Positions 26,494 through 34,346 of a stretch of 64,000 bases of DNA are shown piece after piece. A program made the translations under genes and the position numbers. The stretch comes from Diaphorobacter caeni. Its GTDB lineage: Bacteria; Pseudomonadota; Gammaproteobacteria; Burkholderiales; Burkholderiaceae_C. Numbering within the stretch: the stretch's first letter is position 1; every line of letters starts with the position of its first letter. The notes under the pieces are model-generated. The model was not told where the DNA came from and did not search any database. It saw nothing but the letters and a program-made list of their open reading frames with translations. The stretch lies in contig NZ_JADKYZ010000001.1 in the NCBI RefSeq assembly GCF_015354245.1, positions 682,001 through 746,000 on the forward strand, read 5' to 3'.

Positions 26494-28098
26494 TCAGCAG
26501 CCGACGGCCTGACCGTCGCGCCGATGATCCGAGCCGGCGACGTAGACGGCATCGGTGGTGCCGCTGATGTCCGCATCGAGGCGCGCCACCAGTTGAGCGC
26601 TGCCGAATTCGAGATTGCCCGGGGGCATGATCTTCGGGTCATGTCCCATGCACCGCAGTCCTTCCACCACGGTCTGCGGCACGGTGGGCTCGAGGATCAG
26701 CTGCCCCGCGTCGTCGATGCGCCAGCGCGGTGCGTCGGAGGCGGCCTGCGGATTCCAGCCTTCCACCACACAGCGCATGACCATCTGCAGATGGCCCTGC
26801 GCCTGCATGTTGCCGCCCATCACGCCAAACGCCATGAGGGGCTGTCCGCCGCGCGTGACAAACGCCGGGATGATGCTGTGCAGCGGCCGTTTGCCCCCCG
26901 CGACCTGATTGACATGGCCGGGCGTGGTGACGAATCCGAGGGCACGGTTGTGCAGCGCGATGCCGGTTCCGGGAACCACGACGCCCGAGCCGAAGCCCTT
27001 GTAGTTGGACTGGATGAACGACACCATGCGGCCCTGCGCATCGGCTGCGCACAGGTACACGGTGCCGCCGGACGGAGGTTGCCCGGGGCCGTACTGACCC
27101 GCGCGATCGGGGTCGATCAACCGGGCGCGCTCGCGCAGGTAGGCGGGGGCGAGCAGCTGTTCCTGGGTCACGCGCATGTGCTCGGCGTCGGCGAGGTGCG
27201 TGTGCGCATCGGCGAACGCGAGGCGCATGGCTTCGATCTCCAGATGCATGCGCTGCGCGGAGCCCGGAGCGGTTTTCTCATACGGCAGATGGTCGATCAC
27301 GCCAATGGCGATGAGCGCTGCCATGCCGATGCCGTTCGGCGGAATCTCATGGACCTCGTGCCCCTGGAACGCGACGGACACGGGGTCCACCCATTCCGCC
27401 TGGTGTGCGGCAAGGTCCGAGAGGCTGAGCGCAGCGCCATGTTCCGCAGCGAACGCCGCAATCTTCTGCGCGAGCGCGCCGCGATAGAAGCTCTCGCCCC
27501 GGGTGCGGGCGATCTCTTCGAGCGTATCGGCCTGCGCGGCGAACTTCCAGATTTCACCCGTGCGCGGCGCGCGACCCTGGGGGATGAATTCGTTGAAGCC
27601 CGGCTGCATGTGCAGATCTTTGGCGGCCTGTGCCCACTGCTGCGAGATCACGGGGCTGACGGGGAAGCCGTCGCGCGCATGGCGCACGGCATCACGGAAC
27701 AGCTCTTCGAAGGGCAGTTGGCCGAAGCGTTCGGACAGCGCGTGCCACGCGGCCACGCAGCCGGGCACGGTGACGCTGTCCCACCCGCGCGCGGGCATGG
27801 CGGCGAGACCGGCGAAGCGCTCGGGTGTCCAGCTCGCGGGGGAGCGCCCCGAGGAGTTCAGGCCATGCAAGGCCGCACCATCCCACACCAGCGCGAAGGC
27901 GTCGCCGCCGATGCCGTTCATCGTCGGTTCGACAACGGTCAGCGTGATGGCTGCGGCGAGGGCAGCGTCGATGGCATTGCCTCCGCGCGCGAACGCCTGG
28001 GCGCCCGCCTGCGCGGCGAGGGGTTGGGAGGTGGCGACCACATTGCGCGCCACCACAGGCTGGCGTGCGGAAGGGAAAGGAAGGTTCCAGTTCGTCAT
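26494..28098 (-). CDS. Gamma-glutamyltransferase-family protein (cytoplasmic type, no signal peptide)
   Basis: A 534-residue member of the Ntn-hydrolase gamma-glutamyltranspeptidase family. Conserved blocks: VVATSQPLAAQAGAQAFARG, NAIDAALAAAITLTVVEP, MNGIGGDAFALVWDG, and the autoprocessing region PSGGTVYLCAADAQGRM, where the Thr after GG is the expected nucleophile that becomes the N-terminus of the small subunit. There is no signal peptide, unlike periplasmic E. coli Ggt. Members in such Bug-linked operons often act on acylated amines rather than glutathione, but the substrate here is unknown. It lies between a Bug protein gene (39-bp gap) and gntR (25-bp gap). Confidence 0.92.
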   Translation of the reverse strand: MTNWNLPFPSARQPVVARNVVATSQPLAAQAGAQAFARGGNAIDAALAAAITLTVVEPTMNGIGGDAFALVWDGAALHGLNSSGRSPASWTPERFAGLAAMPARGWDSVTVPGCVAAWHALSERFGQLPFEELFRDAVRHARDGFPVSPVISQQWAQAAKDLHMQPGFNEFIPQGRAPRTGEIWKFAAQADTLEEIARTRGESFYRGALAQKIAAFAAEHGAALSLSDLAAHQAEWVDPVSVAFQGHEVHEIPPNGIGMAALIAIGVIDHLPYEKTAPGSAQRMHLEIEAMRLAFADAHTHLADAEHMRVTQEQLLAPAYLRERARLIDPDRAGQYGPGQPPSGGTVYLCAADAQGRMVSFIQSNYKGFGSGVVVPGTGIALHNRALGFVTTPGHVNQVAGGKRPLHSIIPAFVTRGGQPLMAFGVMGGNMQAQGHLQMVMRCVVEGWNPQAASDAPRWRIDDAGQLILEPTVPQTVVEGLRCMGHDPKIMPPGNLEFGSAQLVARLDADISGTTDAVYVAGSDHRRDGQAVGC

Positions 28099-28137
28099 GT
28101 TTCGGTGCTCGTGAAAATCAGCGGAAAGCCGTGTGGT

Positions 28138-29181
28138 TCAAAGCGTGATGTTGGCCGTCTTGATGACAGAGCCCCATTTGGCCCGGTCACTGGCGGTCAC
28201 TGCAGCCAAGCGTTGCGCGTTGTCGAAGTGGACCACAAATCCCTTCTGCAAAAGGCCTTCGGTCAACGCGGCTTCGGCCAGTGCTTTCTGCACCGCTTCG
28301 GACAGGCGATCGCGGATGTCCGGCGGAGTGCCCTTGGGAACGTACAGGCCGAACCAGTTGTCGGCGTTGTAGCCCTTGACGCCGGCTTCCTCCACGGTGG
28401 GCAGATCGGGGTAGACGGGAATGCGCTGGCCGGACGTCACGGCGAGCGCGCGCAGCTGACCCGTCTTGATGAAGGGCTGCGATGCCGCGACGCTGTCGAA
28501 CATGAACATCACGCTGCCCGCAATCAGGTCCGGCAGCGCCTGCGAGCTGCCGCGATACGGCACGTGCACGGCCCGCACGCCCAGCGTCTGCAGCAGCAGC
28601 TCGGCCTCGAGATGCGAGAGCGTGCCGTTGCCCTGCGACGCGTAGTTGATCTTGCCGTCGCTGGCCTTCAGCCAGGCCACGAACTCGGTCATGTTCTTTG
28701 CGGGAACGGAAGGGTGCACGTTCAGCACATGCGCGCCGTTGGCGAGCAGCGCGACGGGATCGAAATCGCGCGTGATGTCCGACGTGGCCTTGGGGTAGAG
28801 ATGTCCCGCGATGGCCTGATTGGTGAGCGCGCACAGGAACAGGTTGTAGCCGTTGGGCGCGGATTTGGCACCGGCCTCGAGGCCGATCATGCCGCCCGCG
28901 CCGGGCTTGTTTTCCACCACCACGGACTGCTTGAGATAGTTGCCCATGGATTGACTCAGCAGGCGCGCGAGGATGTCCGTGGCGCCGCCCGCCGGGAAGG
29001 CGACGACCATGCGCAGCGGGCGATCCGGAAAGGCCGCAGGCTGCGCCCATGTGGAGAGACCGGTGCCCATCAACCCACTGCCGGCGGCGAGGCCGAGCGC
29101 GTTGCGGAGCAGGGTCCTGCGAGCGCCGTTTGTGGGCAGATCAGCAGGGGCTGGAGAGAGGCTGGTGAGGTCACTGTGCAT
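28138..29181 (-). CDS. Bug-family (TctC-type) solute-binding protein
   Basis: A 347-residue periplasmic receptor. The N-terminus has about 20 polar residues and then GARRTLLRNALGLAAGSG, a twin-arginine-like signal. The mature part shows MVVAFPAGGATDILARLLSQ, VVVENKPGAGGMIG, VPYRGSSQALPDLIAGSV and LPTVEEAGVKGYN, all hallmarks of Bug proteins. The start is fixed by a strong ribosome binding site (AGGAGAC, 8 nt before the ATG). It heads an operon with a gamma-glutamyltransferase-like enzyme and a GntR regulator, suggesting uptake and cleavage of a common substrate. Confidence 0.95.
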   Translation of the reverse strand: MHSDLTSLSPAPADLPTNGARRTLLRNALGLAAGSGLMGTGLSTWAQPAAFPDRPLRMVVAFPAGGATDILARLLSQSMGNYLKQSVVVENKPGAGGMIGLEAGAKSAPNGYNLFLCALTNQAIAGHLYPKATSDITRDFDPVALLANGAHVLNVHPSVPAKNMTEFVAWLKASDGKINYASQGNGTLSHLEAELLLQTLGVRAVHVPYRGSSQALPDLIAGSVMFMFDSVAASQPFIKTGQLRALAVTSGQRIPVYPDLPTVEEAGVKGYNADNWFGLYVPKGTPPDIRDRLSEAVQKALAEAALTEGLLQKGFVVHFDNAQRLAAVTASDRAKWGSVIKTANITL

Positions 29182-29202
29182 ACAAGTCTCCTGATTTCGC
29201 GG

Positions 29203-29313
29203 GTATTTGGCAAAACGTGCATGCAATATTGGCGATGATTTCTGGCGTTTGGTATGTATTTGCGAAAACCGCATGAACGCGGGCTTTGCGGAGGTTTGTA
29301 TTTGGTCCTGCAT
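29203..29313. promoter_or_regulatory. Three phased direct repeats (candidate operators)
   Basis: Sites at 29203-29223, 29256-29275 and 29298-29313 all begin GTATTTG and end GCAT(G); the first two also share AAAAC in the middle. Start-to-start distances are 53 and 42 bp, close to five and four helical turns. They lie 20-130 bp upstream of the Bug start codon, and may bind the operon's GntR regulator. Confidence 0.5.
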
Positions 29314-29474
29314 CGACCTGTTCGGGATTGCCCGATGCGGGATTTCCCCTGTTTTTGGGGTTTTGAGGCGTGAAGCCTTCGCGGCGGAAATCGGAAGCGC
29401 GGTGCATGCAGGGCTTGGGATGGGACGGTGCGCGGAACCGGGGTGCGGACCTCGACGTCACGGGGCAATGTGGT

Positions 29475-29501
29475 CAATGAGGCCAATGAGGCCAATGAGA
29501 C
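29475..29501. repeat. 9-bp tandem repeat, three units
   Basis: CAATGAGGC, CAATGAGGC, CAATGAGAC in tandem, ending 24 bp before the start codon of the next gene. Each unit carries a GAGG that could serve as a ribosome binding sequence. Confidence 0.7.
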
Positions 29502-29525
29502 ATTCCCCTTCACGGGATTGCATAC

Positions 29526-30443
29526 ATGTTCCAATGGCGCATTTCCAACTGTCCCGGACGCTTTGCCATGCTGATCGGTCTCGCCGCCAACCGTTTGCAC
29601 CACCAGAACATTGAAGGTGCGCTGTTTGAATTTCTGCGCCATGCCGAGTCGGGGATTCGGGAGTTGGGGATCGGGTTCCATGCCGTGGGACGCACCTACG
29701 ACGCGATTGCGCAGGCGGGCCTGCTCGCGGACTACGCGCCGCTCACGCGCTATCCACGCGGCAGCCGGGGCGGGCTCATGAAGCTCGTCGCCGAGGTGGT
29801 GGGCATGCCGGAGGAGGGGCGCACGCTGGATGGAGCGATCTATCTGATCGATCCGGTGGATCCTTCGTCGATCTTTCCCGAGGCGCTGGCGCTCAAGCGG
29901 CAGTGTCTGATCCATTCCAAGCCGTTTCTCTCGACCGTGGCGAGCGCGCGCGACTGGCTGGAGATGGAGCGCATCCATGCGGGTCTGCCGCGCGATCCGG
30001 CTGCGGATCGCCTGCATGATTTCGAGAAACAGACCGTCGCGCTGATCGCCCACGATGCGCTGAAACCGACCATGCTGGAGTTTGCGGATCGCAACTTCGA
30101 TCTGCTCTCGCGCTTTGGCCGCCGCGTGGGCACGGGGACCACCGGGCAGCGGCTCAACGAACTTGCATGGAGCAAGGGCTGGCCAGCGGATCGGGAGTGG
30201 GTGCATCGCTTCAACAGCGGACCGCTCGGCGGCGATGCGCAGATCGCCGATCTGGTGCTGGACCGCCGCTGCCAGCGCGCGATCTTTTTTGAAGACCCGC
30301 ATGTCGCCCGCCAGCACGAGGCCGACATCCAGCTGCTCGAGCGCGCGGTGACGACGGTGACGCACGAGACCGTCTGCGTGACCGCGCCGCACATCGCGCA
30401 GCGCTGGTGCGACGCGGCCCTGCTGCGCGCCGGAAGGAAGTAG
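29526..30443 (+). CDS. Double-domain methylglyoxal synthase-like protein
   Basis: A 305-residue protein, about twice the length of a normal methylglyoxal synthase (about 150). The C-terminal half (165-300) matches the enzyme that turns dihydroxyacetone phosphate into methylglyoxal. It has LIAHDALK (H176), GTGTTGQRL, SGPLGGDAQI (D237) and FFEDPHVARQHEADI (D257, H264, D267). These correspond to E. coli H19, D71, D91, H98 and D101, with identical spacing from D71 onward. The N-terminal half (15-150) has the same fold pattern (MLIGLAANRLHH, HAVGRTYDAI, SRGGLMKLVAEVV, YLIDPVDPSSIFPEA) but lacks the His and the key Asp (N22, L84), so it is probably catalytically dead. It is divergent from the Bug operon. 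Confidence 0.88.
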   Translation: MFQWRISNCPGRFAMLIGLAANRLHHQNIEGALFEFLRHAESGIRELGIGFHAVGRTYDAIAQAGLLADYAPLTRYPRGSRGGLMKLVAEVVGMPEEGRTLDGAIYLIDPVDPSSIFPEALALKRQCLIHSKPFLSTVASARDWLEMERIHAGLPRDPAADRLHDFEKQTVALIAHDALKPTMLEFADRNFDLLSRFGRRVGTGTTGQRLNELAWSKGWPADREWVHRFNSGPLGGDAQIADLVLDRRCQRAIFFEDPHVARQHEADIQLLERAVTTVTHETVCVTAPHIAQRWCDAALLRAGRK

Positions 30444-30892
30444 TTCTTCGATACATTTCGGGGCGCTTCGTGTCACGCAACCGTCATGCGCACGGGCTAC
30501 ATTGATGGGGCTGAAGCGAAGCAACGCAAGCACCTGACACTCGGTGACTGCCACATGCCCCGCATCGGCGCTGAAGTTCCAGTGCGTTGCGCATTGGGCC
30601 AATCGCGGGAGCGCCAGCGCCGGTTCGAGGGGAACAGTCCAGCCGCTCGATGGTGATGCAACGCTCCGGTCTCGATACGACGTGATGGACATGGGTATCA
30701 GGGACGGGCGTCGCGCCTTTGCGGAGCCGGCCGAATACGTGGCGGTGTGATCAGTGATGATCCGGTCACCGTATCCGGTGCCTTCAGCGGCCGAGGGGGC
30801 AAGCGCGTGGTTGCAATGACCATGCAGGATAATTTCCCCCACAGCATTCAAAGCAAACGCACGACCATGGTCGGCGGTTTGCCGGTGGATGA
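30444..30892. other. Intergenic region without a supported gene
   Basis: 449 bp between the methylglyoxal synthase-like gene and pbpC. Short open frames exist on both strands, but none has a ribosome binding site or a recognisable protein. Around 30830-30850 there is an A+T-rich patch (GGATAATTTCC) that could be part of a pbpC promoter. Much of the rest reads like decayed coding sequence, but I cannot name a parent gene. Confidence 0.5.
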
Positions 30893-33247
30893 ATGCGATG
30901 GCAGCTTTCTTCTTTCTCCCTCATGAATTTCTGGCTTGCAGTTTTCTCGCATGACTCGGCGTGCCGACGTGCCCCCGTGTCGGCGCTGCTCGCCTTTGGG
31001 GCGCTGACATTCGCCCAGCAGGCGAGCGCCTTGCCGAGCTATGACGAGGTGCGCCAGAACTTCCGTTCATCCGAGACGCTGATCCTGTCGCGTGAGGGCG
31101 AGGCGGTTCAGCGCATCCGTACCGACGCGACCGTGCGGCGCGGGCAGTGGATCGCGCTCACGGACGTGTCGCCCGCGCTGCGCACGGCGCTGGTGCTGAG
31201 CGAGGACAAGCGGTTCTTTGAACACAGCGGCGTGGACTGGGGCGCCGTGTCGTCCGCCGCCTGGGGCAATCTCTGGAACCAGCGCACGCGTGGCGCGAGC
31301 ACCATCACCATGCAGCTGGCGGGCCTGCTCGATGGCGACTGGCGGCAGGGGCCGGGTGGGCGCACGGTGGTGCAGAAGGCGGGGCAGGCGGTGGCGGCAC
31401 AGGTGCTGGACCGGCGCTGGCGCAAGGACCAGATTCTGGAGGCCTATCTCAATCTCGTGCCGTTTCGCGGGGAGCTGGTGGGCATCGACGCGCTGTCGCG
31501 CACGCTGTTCGACAAGGCGCCCCGTGGCCTTGACGAGCGCGAGGCGGCCGTGGCGGCGGCGCTGGTGCGCGCCCCCAATGCCCGGCCCGCGCAAGTGGCG
31601 GAGCGCGCCTGCGGCGTGCTCAAGGACATGCGCAAGTCGCAGGCCACGAGCTGCGACGCGCTCGATCTGTTCACGGCGGGGGCGCTTCAGCGTCGCGCCT
31701 TCGATCCGAGCGAGGGCATCGCGCCGCATTTTTCGCGGCAGTTGTTGGCGCAGCTGCGCAGTCAAGGCACGGACGTGAAGGCGCCCGAGGTGCGCTCGAC
31801 GCTCAGCGCGCCACTGCAGCGCGTGGCGGTGGAGTCGCTCGCGCGCCATCTGCGCGAACTGCGCGGCCGCAATGTGGAGGACGGCGCCATCGTCGTGCTC
31901 GACAACGCCACGGGCGAGGTGCTGGCCTGGGTGGGCTCGTCGGGCATGCTGAGCCAGGCGTCGGAGGTGGACGGCGTGCTCGCGTGGCGGCAGCCGGGCT
32001 CGACGCTCAAGCCGTTTCTCTACGCCGAAGCGATTGCCGAAAAGCGGCTCACGGCGGCTTCTCTCATCGAGGATTCGCCCGCCTACATTCCGACTGCGAA
32101 CGGGCTCTACATTCCGCAGAACTACGACCGCAACTTCAAGGGCTGGGTTTCGGCGCGCACCGCGCTGGCCGCGTCGCTCAACGTGCCGGCCGTGCGCACG
32201 CTGGTGATGGTGGGCACCGACCGTTTTCATGAACAGCTCAAGGCGCTGGGCATGCCGCTGCGCGAATCGGGCGGTTACTACGGCTACAGTCTGGCGCTGG
32301 GCAGCGCGGAGATCCCGCTGCTGCATCTCACCAACGGCTACCGCACGCTCGCCAACGGCGGACGCTGGTCCGGCGTGATGATGCAGCCTGCGGCAGCGGC
32401 CAAAGGCAAGGGCGCTCCGCCGCCCGCGCCGAAGCAGGCGCTGGATGAGGGCGCGGCCTTCATCGTCGGCGACATGCTCAGCGACCCGAATGCGCGGGTG
32501 CGCACCTTCGGCACCGACAGCGTGCTCAACACCCGTTTCTGGACGGCGGTGAAGACGGGCACCAGCAAGGACATGCGCGACAACTGGGCGCTGGGCTGGT
32601 CGCAGCGCTACACCGTGGGCGTGTGGGTGGGCAACGCGAGCGGCGCGCCCATGCACGACGTGAGCGGCACCAGCGGCGCGGCGCCGATCTGGGCGGAGCT
32701 CATGGTCTGGCTGCACCGCAACGAGCGCAACCGCCTACCCAAGCCGCCCGCCAACGTGGTGAAGGCCGCCGTGCAGTTTGGCGCGCTCGATACCGCAGGC
32801 AACTGGCTGGAGAGTCCGCGCGAGGAGTGGTTTCTGCGCGGCACGGAGCAGAAGCTGTTCGCCATTGACTCGGTGGAAGCCGCAGCGCAGGCGGCGCGCA
32901 CGCATTCAGCGGCCGCGTCACCATCCGGCGCGTCGCGTGGCAAGAAGGCCGCGACGCCGAGTGTTGTCCAGAGCATGCCTGCACGGATTCTCTCGCCGGT
33001 CTCGGGCACCATCGTTGCGCTGGACCCGGACATTCCGCCCGCGCGCCAGCGTGTGCAGTTCATCGCGACCGATGCGCCCGACGGCGTGCGCTGGCTGTTC
33101 AACGGCAAGGAGCAAGGACGCGGCGCGCGCTGGGGCTGGCTGCCCTGGCCGGGGCGCTACAAGGTCGAACTGGTCGACGCCAAGGGCCAGGTGCTCGACG
33201 AAACGGCGGTGGAAGTGCGCGGCGCGGGCGTGCGTCAGCAGAAGTAG
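30893..33247 (+). CDS. pbpC: Penicillin-binding protein 1C
   Basis: A 784-residue bifunctional peptidoglycan synthase anchored in the inner membrane. After an N-terminal hydrophobic segment (about 25-48), the GT51 glycosyltransferase domain (about 55-240) has the catalytic EDKRFFEHSGVDW and GASTITMQLAGLL. The transpeptidase domain carries S370-T-L-K373 in QPGSTLKPFLY, an SLN motif, and K554-T-G. The C-terminal 90 residues (ILSPVSGTIVALDPDIPP to the end) form the BiPBP_C domain typical of PBP1C. In many proteobacteria pbpC sits next to the alpha-2-macroglobulin gene and repairs the wall when proteases breach the envelope; here they are separated. An ATG at 30923 is an alternative start. Confidence 0.95.
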   Translation: MRWQLSSFSLMNFWLAVFSHDSACRRAPVSALLAFGALTFAQQASALPSYDEVRQNFRSSETLILSREGEAVQRIRTDATVRRGQWIALTDVSPALRTALVLSEDKRFFEHSGVDWGAVSSAAWGNLWNQRTRGASTITMQLAGLLDGDWRQGPGGRTVVQKAGQAVAAQVLDRRWRKDQILEAYLNLVPFRGELVGIDALSRTLFDKAPRGLDEREAAVAAALVRAPNARPAQVAERACGVLKDMRKSQATSCDALDLFTAGALQRRAFDPSEGIAPHFSRQLLAQLRSQGTDVKAPEVRSTLSAPLQRVAVESLARHLRELRGRNVEDGAIVVLDNATGEVLAWVGSSGMLSQASEVDGVLAWRQPGSTLKPFLYAEAIAEKRLTAASLIEDSPAYIPTANGLYIPQNYDRNFKGWVSARTALAASLNVPAVRTLVMVGTDRFHEQLKALGMPLRESGGYYGYSLALGSAEIPLLHLTNGYRTLANGGRWSGVMMQPAAAAKGKGAPPPAPKQALDEGAAFIVGDMLSDPNARVRTFGTDSVLNTRFWTAVKTGTSKDMRDNWALGWSQRYTVGVWVGNASGAPMHDVSGTSGAAPIWAELMVWLHRNERNRLPKPPANVVKAAVQFGALDTAGNWLESPREEWFLRGTEQKLFAIDSVEAAAQAARTHSAAASPSGASRGKKAATPSVVQSMPARILSPVSGTIVALDPDIPPARQRVQFIATDAPDGVRWLFNGKEQGRGARWGWLPWPGRYKVELVDAKGQVLDETAVEVRGAGVRQQK

Positions 33248-33315
33248 CGCGAAGTCTGTACCATCGGCTGCATTCCGGTGAGCGCTCTGGCGTTCGGGAG
33301 CGGCCCGCTTCTGGT

Positions 33316-34227
33316 GTGCATCGCCGCGAACGCATTGTCCGCATCCCGCCAACAATTCAACGCTCCGTGCTGCATACCTTCGCTCCGCTTCTGTTCGTGC
33401 TGATCTGGTCGTCCGGCTTTCTGGTCGGGCGGGGCGTGGCCTCCCATGCCGATCCGTTCTGGTTTCTGGCGCTGCGCTTTTCTCTGGTGTGCGTGGTGTT
33501 CACCGCCGCCGCGTGGTGGGCGCGCGTCGCGTGGCCGCGCGGTGCCAAGCGCGTCGGGCTGCACCTGCTGGCTGGTGCGCTCATGAGCGGCTTCTACCTG
33601 GGCCCAAGCTGGTGGGCCATGTCGCAGGGCATGCCTGCGGGCATCATGGCGCTGATCGGCGCGCTGCAGCCCCTGTTCACCGCGCTGATCGCCGTGCTGG
33701 TGCTGCACAAGCGCCTGTCGGGCACGACGTGGCTGGGTCTGGCGCTCGGTTTTGGCGGCGTGGCGTTGGTGCTCTGGCCCCGGCTGGCTGCTGCGGACGC
33801 GTCGGCGCTTTCGTTGCCGGTGGTGCTGATCGCGGCGGGCAGCATCCTGTCGTTGACGGTCGGATCGATGGTGCAGAAATCGCCACTCGCGGCCCACGAT
33901 CTGCGCAGTGCAGGCGCGGTCCAGAACATCGGTGCGGTGATCGTGCTGATCGTGATGGCGCTCGTGTTCGGCAAGCCGCACTGGGACAACTCACCGCTGC
34001 TCTGGGGCTACTTGGCCTATGCCGTGCTGGTGCTGTCGGTGGCCGGCACCACGCTGCTCATTTGGCTGATGCGCCGAGGCGAGGCCACGCGCACCACGGC
34101 GCTGCTGCTGGCCGTGCCGCCGTTGTCGGCGCTGCAGGGCTGGCTGATCTTCGGCGAGACCATGGTGGCCATGCAGATCGTCGGCTTTCTGGTGGCGATC
34201 GCCGGTGTGGCGCTGGCGCGGCGCTGA
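33316..34227 (+). CDS. DMT-superfamily permease (EamA family)
   Basis: A 303-residue inner-membrane permease with about ten helices in two EamA repeats (LLFVLIWSSGFLVGRG starts the first; LLAVPPLSALQGWLIFGE belongs to the second). The start is a GTG at 33316 with a charged leader (MHRRERIVRIPP); a later GTG at 33367 would trim 17 residues. It follows pbpC by 68 bp on the same strand but has no evident functional link. The substrate is unknown. Confidence 0.88.
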   Translation: MHRRERIVRIPPTIQRSVLHTFAPLLFVLIWSSGFLVGRGVASHADPFWFLALRFSLVCVVFTAAAWWARVAWPRGAKRVGLHLLAGALMSGFYLGPSWWAMSQGMPAGIMALIGALQPLFTALIAVLVLHKRLSGTTWLGLALGFGGVALVLWPRLAAADASALSLPVVLIAAGSILSLTVGSMVQKSPLAAHDLRSAGAVQNIGAVIVLIVMALVFGKPHWDNSPLLWGYLAYAVLVLSVAGTTLLIWLMRRGEATRTTALLLAVPPLSALQGWLIFGETMVAMQIVGFLVAIAGVALARR

Positions 34228-34346
34228 AAAAAATTCAAACGCCCCACAGCAGGCTTCAAACCCGCGCGCATTGCGCAGCGCTACCATTGCCGGATTCCAG
34301 ATTAGACCCACCCGTGGCGCCTTGCGGCGCGCCGAGGAATACCGCC

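Larger units (their letters stand above)
29182..29525. other. Divergent control region between Bug operon and methylglyoxal synthase gene
   Basis: A 344-bp region of lower G+C than its surroundings between two divergent transcription units. It contains three direct repeats starting GTATTTG (29203, 29256, 29298), listed separately, and a 9-bp tandem repeat next to the right-hand gene. No further gene is supported. A Bug-operon promoter should lie here but I could not fix its boxes. Confidence 0.6.

Noticed and set aside
26215-29238. Plus-strand open frame (1007 codons) opposite gntR, ggt and the Bug gene
   Set aside because: Spans three real genes and an intergenic gap on the other strand; composition is that of a shadow frame.
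30544-30750. Short plus-strand open frame in the gap before pbpC
   Set aside because: 68 codons, no ribosome binding site, no recognisable protein; treated as non-coding.
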